Notes: a model not told the origin generated them from the sequence alone. Numbered from the stretch's first letter, positions 1 to 7,270 are shown. The stretch is DNA of 8,870 bases from Pseudomonadota bacterium (GCA_021850555.1 JAJZLX010000030.1:1-8870), one strand, 5' to 3'. Program-made: numbers and translations.

Positions 1-419
1 AGAGACGGCCAGCCGAAGCCGAGCTTCCAGGCGACGAGAGCCGAGAGCAGCCCGGTGAGGGCCTCGACCAGGGGGTAGCGCAGGCTGATGCGCGCCCCGC
101 ACTTGGCGCAGCGGCCGCGCAGGAAGAGGTAGCTCACGAGGGGGATGTTCTCGAGCGCGCCGATCGGGGCCTTGCAGGCGGGGCAGGCGGAGCGGGGCAC
201 GACGAGGTCATAGCGCTCGGCCGGCTCGTGGCTCCCGGTCGGCTCCCCGGCCCCCTCACCGGATTGCAGCTCGGCGTACTGCTCGCGCCACTGCCGCTCC
301 ATCATGATCGGCAGGCGGTGGATGACCACGTTGAGGAAGCTGCCCACGAGCAGGCCCAGCACCAGGCACAGGCCGGTGTAGAGCGCGGGTGAGGCGGCGA
401 GCAGTTGGATCAGCGACAC
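1..419 (-). CDS. pilD: Prepilin peptidase / N-methyltransferase PilD, N-terminal part (runs off left edge)
   Basis: This inner-membrane aspartic protease (A24 family) cleaves the leader from type IV prepilins and methylates the new N-terminal residue. The window holds 139 codons from the N terminus. Visible are a first membrane segment (about residues 12-33), the family signature [12 protein letters not shown] (26-37), and the cytoplasmic zinc-type cysteine pairs CPAC (79-82) and CAKC (104-107), with ENIPLVSYL and RYPLVE (114-119) placed as usual. The catalytic aspartates, including the GxGD motif, lie in the missing C-terminal half, so activity cannot be judged. The start is GTG at 417-419: GAGG sits 7 bases upstream, and in the same frame the next triplet stop upstream is the pilC stop codon, leaving no other start. 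It follows pilC by 51 bp on the same strand, so it is probably the last visible gene of the pilB-pilC-pilD operon. The identity is secure. Confidence 0.95.
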   Translation of the reverse strand, partial: MSLIQLLAASPALYTGLCLVLGLLVGSFLNVVIHRLPIMMERQWREQYAELQSGEGAGEPTGSHEPAERYDLVVPRSACPACKAPIGALENIPLVSYLFLRGRCAKCGARISLRYPLVEALTGLLSALVAWKLGFGWPS

Positions 420-470
420 GAGAAAGCCTCGGTCGCGGGAGCGCGGGGGATGATCGCAGGCTCCCTTCGA

Positions 471-1706
471 TCAGCCGACGACGTTGCCGAGTTGGAAGAT
501 CGGCAGGTACATGGCGATCACCAGGCCGCCGACGATCACGCCGAGGATCACCATGATCAGCGGCTCGAGCAGGCTCGACATGCTGTCCACCGCGTTGTCC
601 ACCTCGGCCTCATAGAAGGTGGCGACCTTGCTCGCCATCGTATCGAGCGAACCCGCCTCCTCGCCCACCGCGATCATCTGCACCACCATGTTGGGGAAGA
701 TGTTCTGGTTTTCCATGGCGCGCTGCAGGCGCTGGCCGCCGGCGACCTCGTCGCGCATCTTGAGGACCGCGTCCTCGTAGATGATGTTGCCGCAGGCGCC
801 GGCGACGGATTCCAGCGCCTCGACCAGCGGCACGCCGGCGGCGAACATGGTGGCGAGCGTGCGCGCATAGCGCGAAATGGCCGCCTTGTTGAGGATGGGG
901 CCGATGACGGGGATCTTGAGCGACAGACGGTCCATCATCTCCCGCAGCTTCCGTGAGCGCTTGTAGAAGTGGTGAAAGACCACCACGGCGATGCCGATCA
1001 GGATCGCGAGCCAGACGCCCTGGTGCTGCACGACGTGCGAGATCCTGATGACGAGCAGCGTGAAGGCGGGCAGGTTGGCGCCGAAGTTGTTGAACAGCCC
1101 CTGGAACTCCGGGATCACGTAGATCATCAGGATGAGCGTGACGATGAACGCCACGCTCACCACCGCGGCCGGATAGAAGAGCGCCTTCTTGACCTTCTTC
1201 TTGGTGGCCTCCGACTTCTCCTTGTAGGTGGCGATCTTGTCGAGCAGGGTATCGAGCGCGCCCGCCTGCTCCCCGGCGCGCACCAGGTTGACGTACAGGT
1301 CGTCGAAGTACAGCGGGTGCTTGGCAAACGCCTCGTGCAACGAGCTGCCGGACTCGACATCAGCCTTGATGGCCAGGATGAGCTTGCGGAGCGAGGGCTT
1401 GTCGACGCCGCTCGCGACGATCTCGAAGGACTGCACCATGGGGATGCCGGCGATCAGCATGGTGGAGAGCTGGCGGCTGAATATCGCGATGTCGGCGGGC
1501 TTGACCTTGCCGCCCTTCAGGCTCTCGCGCTGCTTGCGGGCGCGCAAGAGCGCGATGCCCTGGCGGCGCAGGTCCGCCCGCAGCGCCGCCTCATCGATGG
1601 CGCTGGCGGTGCCCTTGACGCGCTGGCCGTGCTTGTCGCGGCCCTCCCAGGCAAAGAGGGAGTCGGCTTTCGGGGCTTTGAGGGTGGCGGTGGCGACCGT
1701 GGCCAT
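471..1706 (-). CDS. pilC: Type IV pilus inner-membrane platform protein PilC
   Basis: PilC is the polytopic inner-membrane platform that couples the PilB/PilT motors to pilin addition and removal. The 411-residue product has the usual length and two T2SSF (GspF-like) domains, about residues 72-195 and 275-398. Each carries the repeated family motif: GEQAGALD (145-152) and GEEAGSLD (348-355). Membrane segments are visible at about 178-198, 232-247 and 381-401. The C terminus ends in the typical AMYLPIFQLGNVVG. The soluble N-terminal part (about 18-60, FAWEGRDKHGQRVKG onward) is also typical. The ATG at 1704-1706 has a modest GGGA upstream. The gene begins 15 bp after the pilB stop, so the two are almost certainly cotranscribed. 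No anomaly was seen. Confidence 0.97.
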   Translation of the reverse strand: MATVATATLKAPKADSLFAWEGRDKHGQRVKGTASAIDEAALRADLRRQGIALLRARKQRESLKGGKVKPADIAIFSRQLSTMLIAGIPMVQSFEIVASGVDKPSLRKLILAIKADVESGSSLHEAFAKHPLYFDDLYVNLVRAGEQAGALDTLLDKIATYKEKSEATKKKVKKALFYPAAVVSVAFIVTLILMIYVIPEFQGLFNNFGANLPAFTLLVIRISHVVQHQGVWLAILIGIAVVVFHHFYKRSRKLREMMDRLSLKIPVIGPILNKAAISRYARTLATMFAAGVPLVEALESVAGACGNIIYEDAVLKMRDEVAGGQRLQRAMENQNIFPNMVVQMIAVGEEAGSLDTMASKVATFYEAEVDNAVDSMSSLLEPLIMVILGVIVGGLVIAMYLPIFQLGNVVG

Positions 1707-1721
1707 GGCTTGTGTCCCGCG

Positions 1722-3458
1722 TCACTCGATGGTGACGCTGTTGAGTTCCTCGAGGCTGGTGATGCCCGCCTTCACTTTCTCCAGGCCCGCGCGGCGCAAG
1801 TCCCAGACGCCGTCGCGGGCGGCCTGCTCGCCGATTTCCAGGGCATTGCCGTCAGCGAGGATGATGCGGGCGATCGCGGGACTGACGGGCATGACCTGGT
1901 AGATGCCCGTGCGGCCCTTGTAGCCGTCGGTGCAGTTGGAGCAGCCCACCGGTCCGAACAGCTTCAGTCCCTCTTGCACGTCCTTTTCCGTGAAACCTTC
2001 CTTCAGCAGCGCCTCCGCCGGCACATCGAGGGGCTGCTTGCACTGGTTGCAGAGCTTGCGCGCCAGGCGCTGGGCGATGATGAGGCTCACCGAGGTCGCG
2101 ATGGCGTAGGGCTTGACGCCCATGTCCACCATGCGGGTCAGGGTCTGCGGCGCATCGTTGGTGTGCAGTGTCGAGAGCACCAGGTGGCCGGTCTGGGCGG
2201 CCTTGATGGCGATCTCCGCCGTCTCGAGGTCGCGGATCTCGCCGACCATGATGACATCGGGATCCTGGCGCAGGAAGGCGCGCATGGCCGCGGCGAAGGT
2301 CAGGCCCACCTTGGGGTTGACGTTGACCTGGTTGACGCCCGGCAGGTTGATTTCCGCCGGGTCCTCGGCCGTGGAGATGTTGTTGCCCTCGCGGTTGAGG
2401 ATGTTGAGGCCGGTGTAGAGCGAGACGGTCTTGCCGCTGCCCGTGGGGCCGGTGACCAGGATCATGCCCTGGGGCTTCTCCAGGTACTCCTCGTAGAGGG
2501 CTTTCTGGAAGGGCTCATAGCCCAGCGATTCGATGCCGAGCATGGCCTGCGAGGGATCGAGAATACGCAGCACGATCTTCTCGCCGAAGAGCGTCGGGCA
2601 GGTGCTGACGCGGAAGTCGATGGACCGCGTCTTCGACAGGCGCATCTTGATGCGCCCGTCCTGGGGCACGCGCCGCTCGGCGATGTCGAGCCGCGACATG
2701 ACCTTCAGGCGCGCGGCCAGCTTGCCGCCGAGCTGTGGGGGAGGCTGGGCGATCTCCTTCAGGACGCCGTCCATGCGCAGGCGCACCCGGTAGGTCTTCT
2801 CGTAGGGCTCGAAGTGGATATCCGAGGCGCCACGGCGGATGGCGTCCAGCATCACCTTGTTGACGAAGCGGACGATGGGAGCGTCTTCGACGTCCTGGTC
2901 GGTCTTGTCCTCGATCTCCTCGTCCGCGCCGACATCGAGGGTTTCGAGACCGACGTCCGTATCCGACGTGAGCTGGCTGATCTGGTTGTCGACCTGCTCC
3001 AGGGCCTGACCGATGGCCCGCTGCAGCTTGTCGTCCTCGACGACGATGACCTCGACGCCGAGGCCGGTCTGGAATTTGATCTCATCGACCGCGTGCAGGT
3101 GCGTGGGATCGGCCACGCCGAGGAAGAGCTTCTTGCCGCGCCGGTACAGCGGCAGCATCCGATGCTTGGCCACCAGCTTGTCGCTGACCACCTTCAGGGT
3201 GTCCAGGTCCGGGGTGACCGCGTCCAGGTCGAGGAGCGGTACGCCGAACTCGTTGGCGGCGGCGACGGCGATCTCGCGCGCATTCGCCGCCCCTGTCTCG
3301 ACCAGCTGGCTGACGAGGGTGATCTTGCGCTCCTGGGCGGCGCTCATGGCCTCGAGCATGGCCGCCTCATCCACCACCCCGTCCAGGACGAGGCGCTGGG
3401 GCAGGCCCCCGAGTCCGGCGCGCAGGCCGCCGACCGCGACAGAAACCGTTTCGTTCAT
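1722..3458 (-). CDS. pilB: Type IV pilus extension ATPase PilB
   Basis: PilB is the cytoplasmic hexameric ATPase that drives pilus extension through PilC. The product has 578 residues, the normal length. An N-terminal T2SSE_N/GspE-type domain spans about residues 15-155, followed by an acidic linker (about 165-192). The ATPase core then shows Walker A GPTGSGKT (337-344), the Asp-box [10 protein letters not shown] (361-370; the usual residue after EDP is Val, here Ala), Walker [12 protein letters not shown] (400-410) and the His-box [14 protein letters not shown] (423-436). The tetracysteine metal site is C470, C473, C506 and C509. Together these distinguish PilB from PilT, which lacks the long N-terminal domain and the cysteines. 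The ATG at 3456-3458 is the only good start: an in-frame TGA lies a short way upstream with no other start between. No clear Shine-Dalgarno precedes it. It lies 194 bp downstream of the second pilin and leads the pilB-pilC-pilD unit. Confidence 0.97.
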   Translation of the reverse strand: MNETVSVAVGGLRAGLGGLPQRLVLDGVVDEAAMLEAMSAAQERKITLVSQLVETGAANAREIAVAAANEFGVPLLDLDAVTPDLDTLKVVSDKLVAKHRMLPLYRRGKKLFLGVADPTHLHAVDEIKFQTGLGVEVIVVEDDKLQRAIGQALEQVDNQISQLTSDTDVGLETLDVGADEEIEDKTDQDVEDAPIVRFVNKVMLDAIRRGASDIHFEPYEKTYRVRLRMDGVLKEIAQPPPQLGGKLAARLKVMSRLDIAERRVPQDGRIKMRLSKTRSIDFRVSTCPTLFGEKIVLRILDPSQAMLGIESLGYEPFQKALYEEYLEKPQGMILVTGPTGSGKTVSLYTGLNILNREGNNISTAEDPAEINLPGVNQVNVNPKVGLTFAAAMRAFLRQDPDVIMVGEIRDLETAEIAIKAAQTGHLVLSTLHTNDAPQTLTRMVDMGVKPYAIATSVSLIIAQRLARKLCNQCKQPLDVPAEALLKEGFTEKDVQEGLKLFGPVGCSNCTDGYKGRTGIYQVMPVSPAIARIILADGNALEIGEQAARDGVWDLRRAGLEKVKAGITSLEELNSVTIE

Positions 3459-3494
3459 GGATTTAACTGAGCGAGGCCCGACCCCTAGAACTCA

Positions 3495-3522
3495 AGTGTA
3501 CCCAAGCCAGCCCGGCCGGCAA
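3495..3522 (-). promoter_or_regulatory. Possible sigma-70 promoter for pilB-pilC-pilD
   Basis: Read on the minus strand, TTGCCG (3517-3522) and TACACT (3495-3500) are separated by 16 bp, each matching the -35 and -10 consensus at 4 of 6 positions. This would start transcription near 3488, about 30 bases before the pilB ATG. The match is weak, and readthrough from the second pilin is an alternative, since no convincing terminator was seen in 3459-3652. Confidence 0.3.
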
Positions 3523-3652
3523 TGCAAAATCACTTGCGATGCTGGCACACACGGGGCGGGGCCGGCGTGACCTCGTTCGCAGACCGTGATGGGGCGCTTA
3601 AGATCAAGAACCCCGCCAGACCAGGGGCATCCGCGGGCATGAGCGCAGCGGC

Positions 3653-4162
3653 TTACTGGCAGATGTGCGGTAAGTAGTCTTCCTCATCGTTCGCGCTCGA
3701 AATGCTGCCGTCGATCGCAGTAGCGCCGAGCGCGGTGAGCTGGGGAGGACCGGCGATGGTGCTGGTCGTCGAGCTGCCGTCGTTGCAGACCCAGGAGATA
3801 TCGCCGTCGGCGGACTGGTAGGCCGTCCAGACGATGGTGCCGTTGACGATGTGGTAGTTGGCGTTGCCGTTGTATTGCACGGTGATCTGGCCAGGGGCGG
3901 TGAGAGCAACGGAGCGCACATAGCTGCCGGAGATCGTGCCGGTGACGGCCACGGCTGCATTTGATGCGGCGGCGACGCCGGTCTCGGCGTATGTGTCCCC
4001 GAATGCATTCTCGAGGCCGCCGGCGAGGGAGATGCCCTCTGAGACTTCGGAGCGAACCACGTAAGCCTCATAGGCCGGGATGGCGATAGCCGCCAGGATG
4101 CCGATGATTGCGATCACGATCATCAGCTCGATCAGGGTGAAGCCCTTGGCTGCGTGGCGCAT
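3653..4162 (-). CDS. pilA: Type IVa pilin, second tandem copy
   Basis: This is a pilin subunit of the type IVa pilus, 169 residues long. A 7-residue leader (MRHAAKG) is followed by the cleavage/methylation site before Phe8 and the invariant Glu12 (Glu5 of the mature protein). The hydrophobic helix runs to about residue 35. Only two cysteines are present, C126 and C168, which would close the usual C-terminal disulfide loop. The end YLPHICQ is the standard pilin finish. Shared with the other pilin are the stretches around [13 protein letters not shown] and CNDGS. An acidic stretch directly before a tyrosine, DEEDY (159-163), sits inside the loop close to C168 and is absent from the neighbouring pilin. 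The ATG at 4160-4162 has only a weak ribosome site (GAG 8 bases upstream). The terminator after the upstream pilin implies either a promoter of its own or readthrough. Which copy is the major pilin is unknown; the other one has the stronger signals. Confidence 0.95.
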   Translation of the reverse strand: MRHAAKGFTLIELMIVIAIIGILAAIAIPAYEAYVVRSEVSEGISLAGGLENAFGDTYAETGVAAASNAAVAVTGTISGSYVRSVALTAPGQITVQYNGNANYHIVNGTIVWTAYQSADGDISWVCNDGSSTTSTIAGPPQLTALGATAIDGSISSANDEEDYLPHICQ

Positions 4163-4306
4163 TTCGGGTTCTCGTCCCGCACGCCCGGGGTCCTTGGGTG
4201 CGGCCGGGCTTCTGCGGGAGCGGTGTTCTTGGTGTAGTGAGCCTTGTCTCTACTGTCGCAGACCGGCGACTCGGATGCAAGGGCGCCGGCGCGCGGATGG
4301 GTGGCT

Positions 4307-4336
4307 AAAAAGAAGCCCCCGCAGCGCGGGGGCTTC
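4307..4336 (-). terminator. Intrinsic terminator after the first pilin gene
   Basis: On the minus strand an 11-bp perfect GC-rich stem (arms 4326-4336 and 4312-4322, loop of 3) is followed directly by a run of five T (4307-4311). It begins 24 bases after the pilin stop codon at 4361-4363. This is a textbook rho-independent terminator, so the upstream pilin is probably made mainly as a monocistronic message. Confidence 0.92.
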
Positions 4337-4360
4337 CCATGCGGACAACGGGAGTTGCGG

Positions 4361-4870
4361 TTAATCGCAGACGTTCGGTAGATACGAGGTATTGGTGATG
4401 CTACCCGCGCCCGGGGTGGTGCCGCCCGTCACAGGGAGCAAGCCGGTGGCAATGGCCGCAGTGCTTGACGCGCCATCATTGCACAACCACGTGATATTGC
4501 CGTCCGTCGACTTATAGGGTGTCCAAATGACAGTGCCATTAGCGATATTCGCGTTGGCATTGGTATTATACGTGACGGTGATTTGTCCATTCTGCCCGAT
4601 TGCAGCGCTCCCGACATAAGTTCCAGAGATGGTTTTTGTGGCGGGAATCCCGACGAGCGCGTTTGAATCGCAGCTGGCCGCCGTTCCCTTGTTGGCGTAA
4701 CACTCGTCGAACGCGGTCTCGAGACCGCCAATGATCGACTCACCCTCCGACGCCTGAGCGCGGATGACGTAGTTCTGATAGGCCGGAATGGCGATGGCCG
4801 CCAGGATGCCGATGATCGCGATGACGATCATCAATTCAATCAGGGTGAAACCCTTTTGCACCGATTTCAT
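4361..4870 (-). CDS. pilA: Type IVa pilin, first tandem copy (likely major pilin)
   Basis: This is a type IVa pilin subunit of 169 residues, the same length as its neighbour. The leader is MKSVQKG, with cleavage before Phe8 and Glu12 as the conserved mature Glu5. The hydrophobic helix runs to about residue 35. The C-terminal loop is framed by C130 and C168, ending YLPNVCD. Two further cysteines, C57 and C67, could form a second disulfide just after the N-terminal helix. The start is ATG at 4868-4870: it gives the correct 7-residue leader and has AGGAG (4878-4882) at 7 bases. A longer in-frame reading back to about 4969 would put some 33 residues before the leader and is rejected. Upstream lies a sigma-54 promoter, downstream a strong terminator, which fits a highly and separately expressed major pilin. 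The gene looks AT-richer than its surroundings, which is common for pilins exposed to diversifying selection or exchange. Confidence 0.96.
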   Translation of the reverse strand: MKSVQKGFTLIELMIVIAIIGILAAIAIPAYQNYVIRAQASEGESIIGGLETAFDECYANKGTAASCDSNALVGIPATKTISGTYVGSAAIGQNGQITVTYNTNANANIANGTVIWTPYKSTDGNITWLCNDGASSTAAIATGLLPVTGGTTPGAGSITNTSYLPNVCD

Positions 4871-4877
4871 CTCGTAA

Positions 4878-4882
4878 CTCCT
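4878..4882 (-). promoter_or_regulatory. Ribosome binding site of the first pilin gene
   Basis: AGGAG on the minus strand lies 7 bases before the ATG at 4870 and fixes the short pilin leader as the real N terminus. It falls within a possible small hairpin (4878-4891). Confidence 0.85.
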
Positions 4883-4937
4883 CGAGAGGAAGTGGAGATT
4901 GCCCAGAGGCGCAAAGGGCGCCTGCTGGACCGATGGA

Positions 4938-4952
4938 GCAAGAGCCGTGCCA
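4938..4952 (-). promoter_or_regulatory. Sigma-54 (RpoN) -24/-12 promoter of the first pilin gene
   Basis: The minus strand reads TGGCACGGCTCTTGC, an essentially perfect match to the RpoN consensus TGGCACG-N4-TTGC, with the invariant GG (4951-4950) and GC (4939-4938) exactly 10 bases apart. The predicted transcript start is near 4926, giving a leader of about 56 bases before the pilin ATG. RpoN/PilR control of pilA is established in Pseudomonas, and pilR lies in this window, which supports the call. Confidence 0.88.
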
Positions 4953-4969
4953 GAGGCACATCTACACAC

Positions 4970-4982
4970 TAACTCATTGATC
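4970..4982 (-). promoter_or_regulatory. Probable IHF binding site
   Basis: The minus strand reads GATCAATGAGTTA, matching the IHF consensus WATCAANNNNTTR at every fixed position except the first. It lies 18 bp upstream of the -24 element and between it and the distal palindrome at 5071-5087, the usual place for the DNA bend at sigma-54 promoters. Confidence 0.5.
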
Positions 4983-5070
4983 TACAATCCGAAGATTCTG
5001 TTTCGGGCCGCGGTGATTTTACTAAAAATGAGACGGGCTGACCGTACCAGGGCGTCCCGCGCGTCGCAAA

Positions 5071-5087
5071 GTGACCAAAATTGTCAC
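5071..5087. promoter_or_regulatory. Palindrome, candidate enhancer site for PilR
   Basis: The dyad GTGAC-N7-GTCAC (GTGACCAAAATTGTCAC) is centred about 150 bp upstream of the predicted pilin transcript start. Sigma-54 activators bind dyads at roughly this distance, and PilR sites in Pseudomonas contain TGTC-type cores, one of which is present here (TTGTCACC). PilR as the binder is inferred from position and from the presence of the pilR gene; no footprint is available. Confidence 0.45.
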
Positions 5088-5251
5088 CTTCCTGGTCTAA
5101 TTGCCGCCGACCTCGGTCTGCAGCCTTCCCATATGGCAAAGCGACGGCCGCCAGCGCAGGCCAGGCCGCTTCCGGTGGCAGGCGGCGGGAGGGCTTTCAT
5201 CACCTTCGCCGGGTCCCGCGGGACGTCGTTCTCAAGTTGTCGAGCCCCCGG

Positions 5252-5280
5252 CTGACTGGCACGGAATTATCCGCTATGTT
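5252..5280 (+). promoter_or_regulatory. Possible promoter of the TPR-sulfotransferase gene
   Basis: Two overlapping readings exist. A sigma-70 reading has CTGACT (5252-5257) and TATGTT (5275-5280) with 17 bp between, 4 of 6 matches each. A sigma-54 reading has a perfect -24 half, TGGCACG (5257-5263), the same heptamer as at the pilin promoter, but the -12 half reads TATC instead of TTGC. Either would start transcription around 5283-5287, some 25 bases before the gene. Confidence 0.35.
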
Positions 5281-5309
5281 TAAACCAGTTAATTCACTGC
5301 GCCCTGGCC

Positions 5310-7202
5310 ATGCTCCTTGACTGGTTCAACGCTCGCGAGGCGGTCGAAGTCGGCGCGTCGCTGGCCGATTCGTTCCCGCCGCCCGGTCCGACCGGTGCCC
5401 GTTCGCGCTCCCGAGATGGCAAGCCGGACATTCAGAAGTTTCTGCAGCGGGCGGCCCGAGATGCCCGTCCGCTCAAGCTGAACCTGTTCAGGCGGGCCAA
5501 ACTGCTCGAGACGTTCAAGTCCAGATTGCTCGAGCGCGGGTTGGATCGGGGTATGGCAGAGGAGATCACGCACCTGCTGCTGGTGCAGCTCTCCGGCCGA
5601 GGCATGGGCGACCCGATGCCCGCTCGCAGCCCGGTTGCGGCCCAAGCTGGAGGCAACGCGCGCAAGCGCATTCCTGCGCTCCTCGGCGAGGTCGACGCGC
5701 TGATGGGCAAGCGCGATTACGCTGGGGCTGTCGGGCGGCTGGAGGAAATCCTCCAGATCGAGCCCAATCATCCGGTTGCGCACAACATTCTGGGCGATGC
5801 GCTGTGCAAGCTGGGCCGCTTCCATGCGGCCGAAATCGCCTTTCGGCGCGCGGTCGAGTTGAAGCCGCGGATGGCCGAGGCGCTCGTCAATCTCGGCACC
5901 GTGTTGCGCTGGCGCGGCGAGTTCGCGGCCTCTGAGACGGTTCTGCGCAGGGCGATCAAGCAAGACCCACGCAACGCCTCGGCACTGACCGGCCTCGGGC
6001 ACACGCTGAATTCGCTCGATCGAATGATGGATGCCCGGGAATGCTTCGAGAAGGCGCTGCGGCTGAAGCCGCGTGACGCCGCCGCGCTCTGTGGCCTGGG
6101 CTGGCTTGCGAGCATGGACGGCCGCTTCGAGGAATCGGAGCGGTTGTACCGCACGGCTCTGGAGGCGGACCCCAAGTGCTCGGAAGCGTGGGCGTGGCTG
6201 GCGGAGCTGCGGCGGATGACGAGCGAGGATCACGATTGGCGCTCGGGCGCCGAAAGGTTGCTGGCAGAGGGTCTGCCGCCGGTGGAGGAGGCGAGGCTGC
6301 GTTTCGCGATGGGCAAGTACTTCAGTGACCTCGGCAGCTTCTCCCGTGCCTTCGAGGAGTACACCCGAGCCAACCGGCTGCACAAGCTGCACGCGACGCC
6401 CTACGATCGGCCGGCGCGCGAGGGGTTCGTCGAAGAGATGATCCGCCTCTACCCGCGGGAGCGCCTCGCCCAGCCGGTGGAGGGCGCCAGCGGCTCGCAG
6501 CGGCCGGTGTTCGTCGTCGGCATGATGCGCTCGGGAACCTCCCTCGTGGAGCAGATCATCGCCTCGCATCCGCTTGCGGCGGGAGCGGGGGAGCTCGAGT
6601 ATTGGAATCCCACAGCGTTGAAATATCGGGAGGTCCTGCGGAGTGGGGCGCCGGCTGCGCCGCTGTTGAGACGGTTGACCGACGGCTATCTGAGAATCCT
6701 TGACCGTCATTCTTCCGTGGCGCAGCGGGTCGTCGACAAGTCCACCTACAATTCCGACCATCTGGGGATTATTCACCTCGCCTTTCCGCAGGCGCGCATC
6801 CTGTGTCTCAGGCGCGACCCGATCGATGTCTGCCTGTCGTGCTTCTTTCAGCAGTTCGCCACGGCGGCGAATTTCACCATGGATCTGTCGGATCTCGCGC
6901 ATTTCTATCGTGAGCACCATCGCCTGATCGCGCACTGGCGCTCAGTGCTGCCCAAGGACGTCTTCCTGGAAGTGCCGTACGCGGAGCTGGTGGCCGATCA
7001 GGAAGGCTGGAGCCGCCGGATCATCGAATTCCTCGGCCTGCCGTGGGATCCGAAGGTGCTCGAATTCCACAAGACCGAGCGACCGGTGCTGACCGCGAGT
7101 CACTGGCAGGTGCGCCAGAAGATCTACTCGAGCTCGGTGGGGCGGTGGAAGCACTACGAGAAGCTCATCGGCCCGCTGCTGCCGTTGCGCAAGCTCGGCT
7201 GA
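5310..7202 (+). CDS. TPR repeat protein with C-terminal sulfotransferase domain
   Basis: The predicted enzyme transfers sulfate from PAPS to an unknown acceptor. The 630-residue product has an N-terminal region without clear repeats (1-120), then tandem TPR units at about 123-153, 154-187, 188-221, 222-255 and 256-289, and a weaker one near 324-357. A Sulfotransfer_1/3-type domain fills about 398-600. The 5'-phosphosulfate loop is visible as VFVVGMMRSGTSLVEQIIASHP-like sequence at 400-421, AGELEYW (426-432) carries a likely catalytic-region Glu, and the 3'-phosphate segment ILCLRRDPIDVCLS spans 497-510. The tail with VGRWKHYEKLIGPL is typical of bacterial TPR-sulfotransferases. No signal peptide or membrane segment is seen, so it is probably cytoplasmic. 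No clear ribosome site precedes the ATG at 5310; an ATG at 5276 is in another frame. The fold resembles tyrosylprotein sulfotransferases, but polysaccharide or other acceptors are equally possible. It is divergent from the pilins and converges with the ATPase gene 68 bp downstream. Confidence 0.88.
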   Translation: MLLDWFNAREAVEVGASLADSFPPPGPTGARSRSRDGKPDIQKFLQRAARDARPLKLNLFRRAKLLETFKSRLLERGLDRGMAEEITHLLLVQLSGRGMGDPMPARSPVAAQAGGNARKRIPALLGEVDALMGKRDYAGAVGRLEEILQIEPNHPVAHNILGDALCKLGRFHAAEIAFRRAVELKPRMAEALVNLGTVLRWRGEFAASETVLRRAIKQDPRNASALTGLGHTLNSLDRMMDARECFEKALRLKPRDAAALCGLGWLASMDGRFEESERLYRTALEADPKCSEAWAWLAELRRMTSEDHDWRSGAERLLAEGLPPVEEARLRFAMGKYFSDLGSFSRAFEEYTRANRLHKLHATPYDRPAREGFVEEMIRLYPRERLAQPVEGASGSQRPVFVVGMMRSGTSLVEQIIASHPLAAGAGELEYWNPTALKYREVLRSGAPAAPLLRRLTDGYLRILDRHSSVAQRVVDKSTYNSDHLGIIHLAFPQARILCLRRDPIDVCLSCFFQQFATAANFTMDLSDLAHFYREHHRLIAHWRSVLPKDVFLEVPYAELVADQEGWSRRIIEFLGLPWDPKVLEFHKTERPVLTASHWQVRQKIYSSSVGRWKHYEKLIGPLLPLRKLG

Positions 7203-7270
7203 GGCCCATCTCCCCGCCAAGTCCGTCCGATGCGCCGATCGAGCTCGCGCGGCGTTGTGGCCCCTGACAC

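Larger units (their letters stand above)
4871..5309. other. Divergent regulatory region between the pilin and the sulfotransferase gene
   Basis: This 439-bp gap has no convincing gene. The left part holds the pilin ribosome site, a 6-bp stem-loop at the predicted 5' end of the pilin mRNA (4907-4923), the sigma-54 element, the IHF-like site and the dyad at 5071-5087. A stretch at about 5005-5035 is AT-rich, with the small dyad TTTTACTAAAA. The right part (5088-5250) is GC-rich and shows nothing clear. The last 60 bases hold promoter-like sequences facing the sulfotransferase gene. Confidence 0.7.

Noticed and set aside
969..3470. Very long open frame on the plus strand opposite pilC and pilB
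   Set aside because: It is an antisense shadow created by GC-rich codon bias; the translation is rich in His, Asp and Arg with no recognisable domain, while the opposite strand encodes clear PilB and PilC.
3543..3557. Plus-strand TGGCAC with GG-N10-GC spacing, like a sigma-54 promoter
   Set aside because: The -12 half reads GGGC rather than TTGC and it points into the 3' end of the second pilin in antisense, so a chance match is more likely.
3600..3640. GC-rich CCCC...GGGG pairing after the second pilin as a terminator
   Set aside because: The stem is only about four base pairs and the following sequence has scattered T rather than a run.
4278..4298. TTGC on the minus strand upstream of the second pilin, tested as a sigma-54 -12 element
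   Set aside because: The invariant GG at the -24 position is missing at the correct distance (GC there), so no sigma-54 promoter is claimed for this gene.
4871..4969. N-terminal extension of the first pilin back to a GTG near 4969
   Set aside because: It would place some 33 residues before the 7-residue prepilin leader and would lie across the predicted sigma-54 promoter; ATG 4870 has a good ribosome site.
5081..5320. Short plus-strand open frames in the region before the sulfotransferase
   Set aside because: No ribosome site, no recognisable domain, and they overlap the promoter region and the start of the next gene.
5289..6935. Long open frame on the minus strand opposite the sulfotransferase gene
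   Set aside because: The product is Arg/Gln-rich and low in recognisable structure, while the plus strand shows TPR repeats and a PAPS-binding loop in frame.
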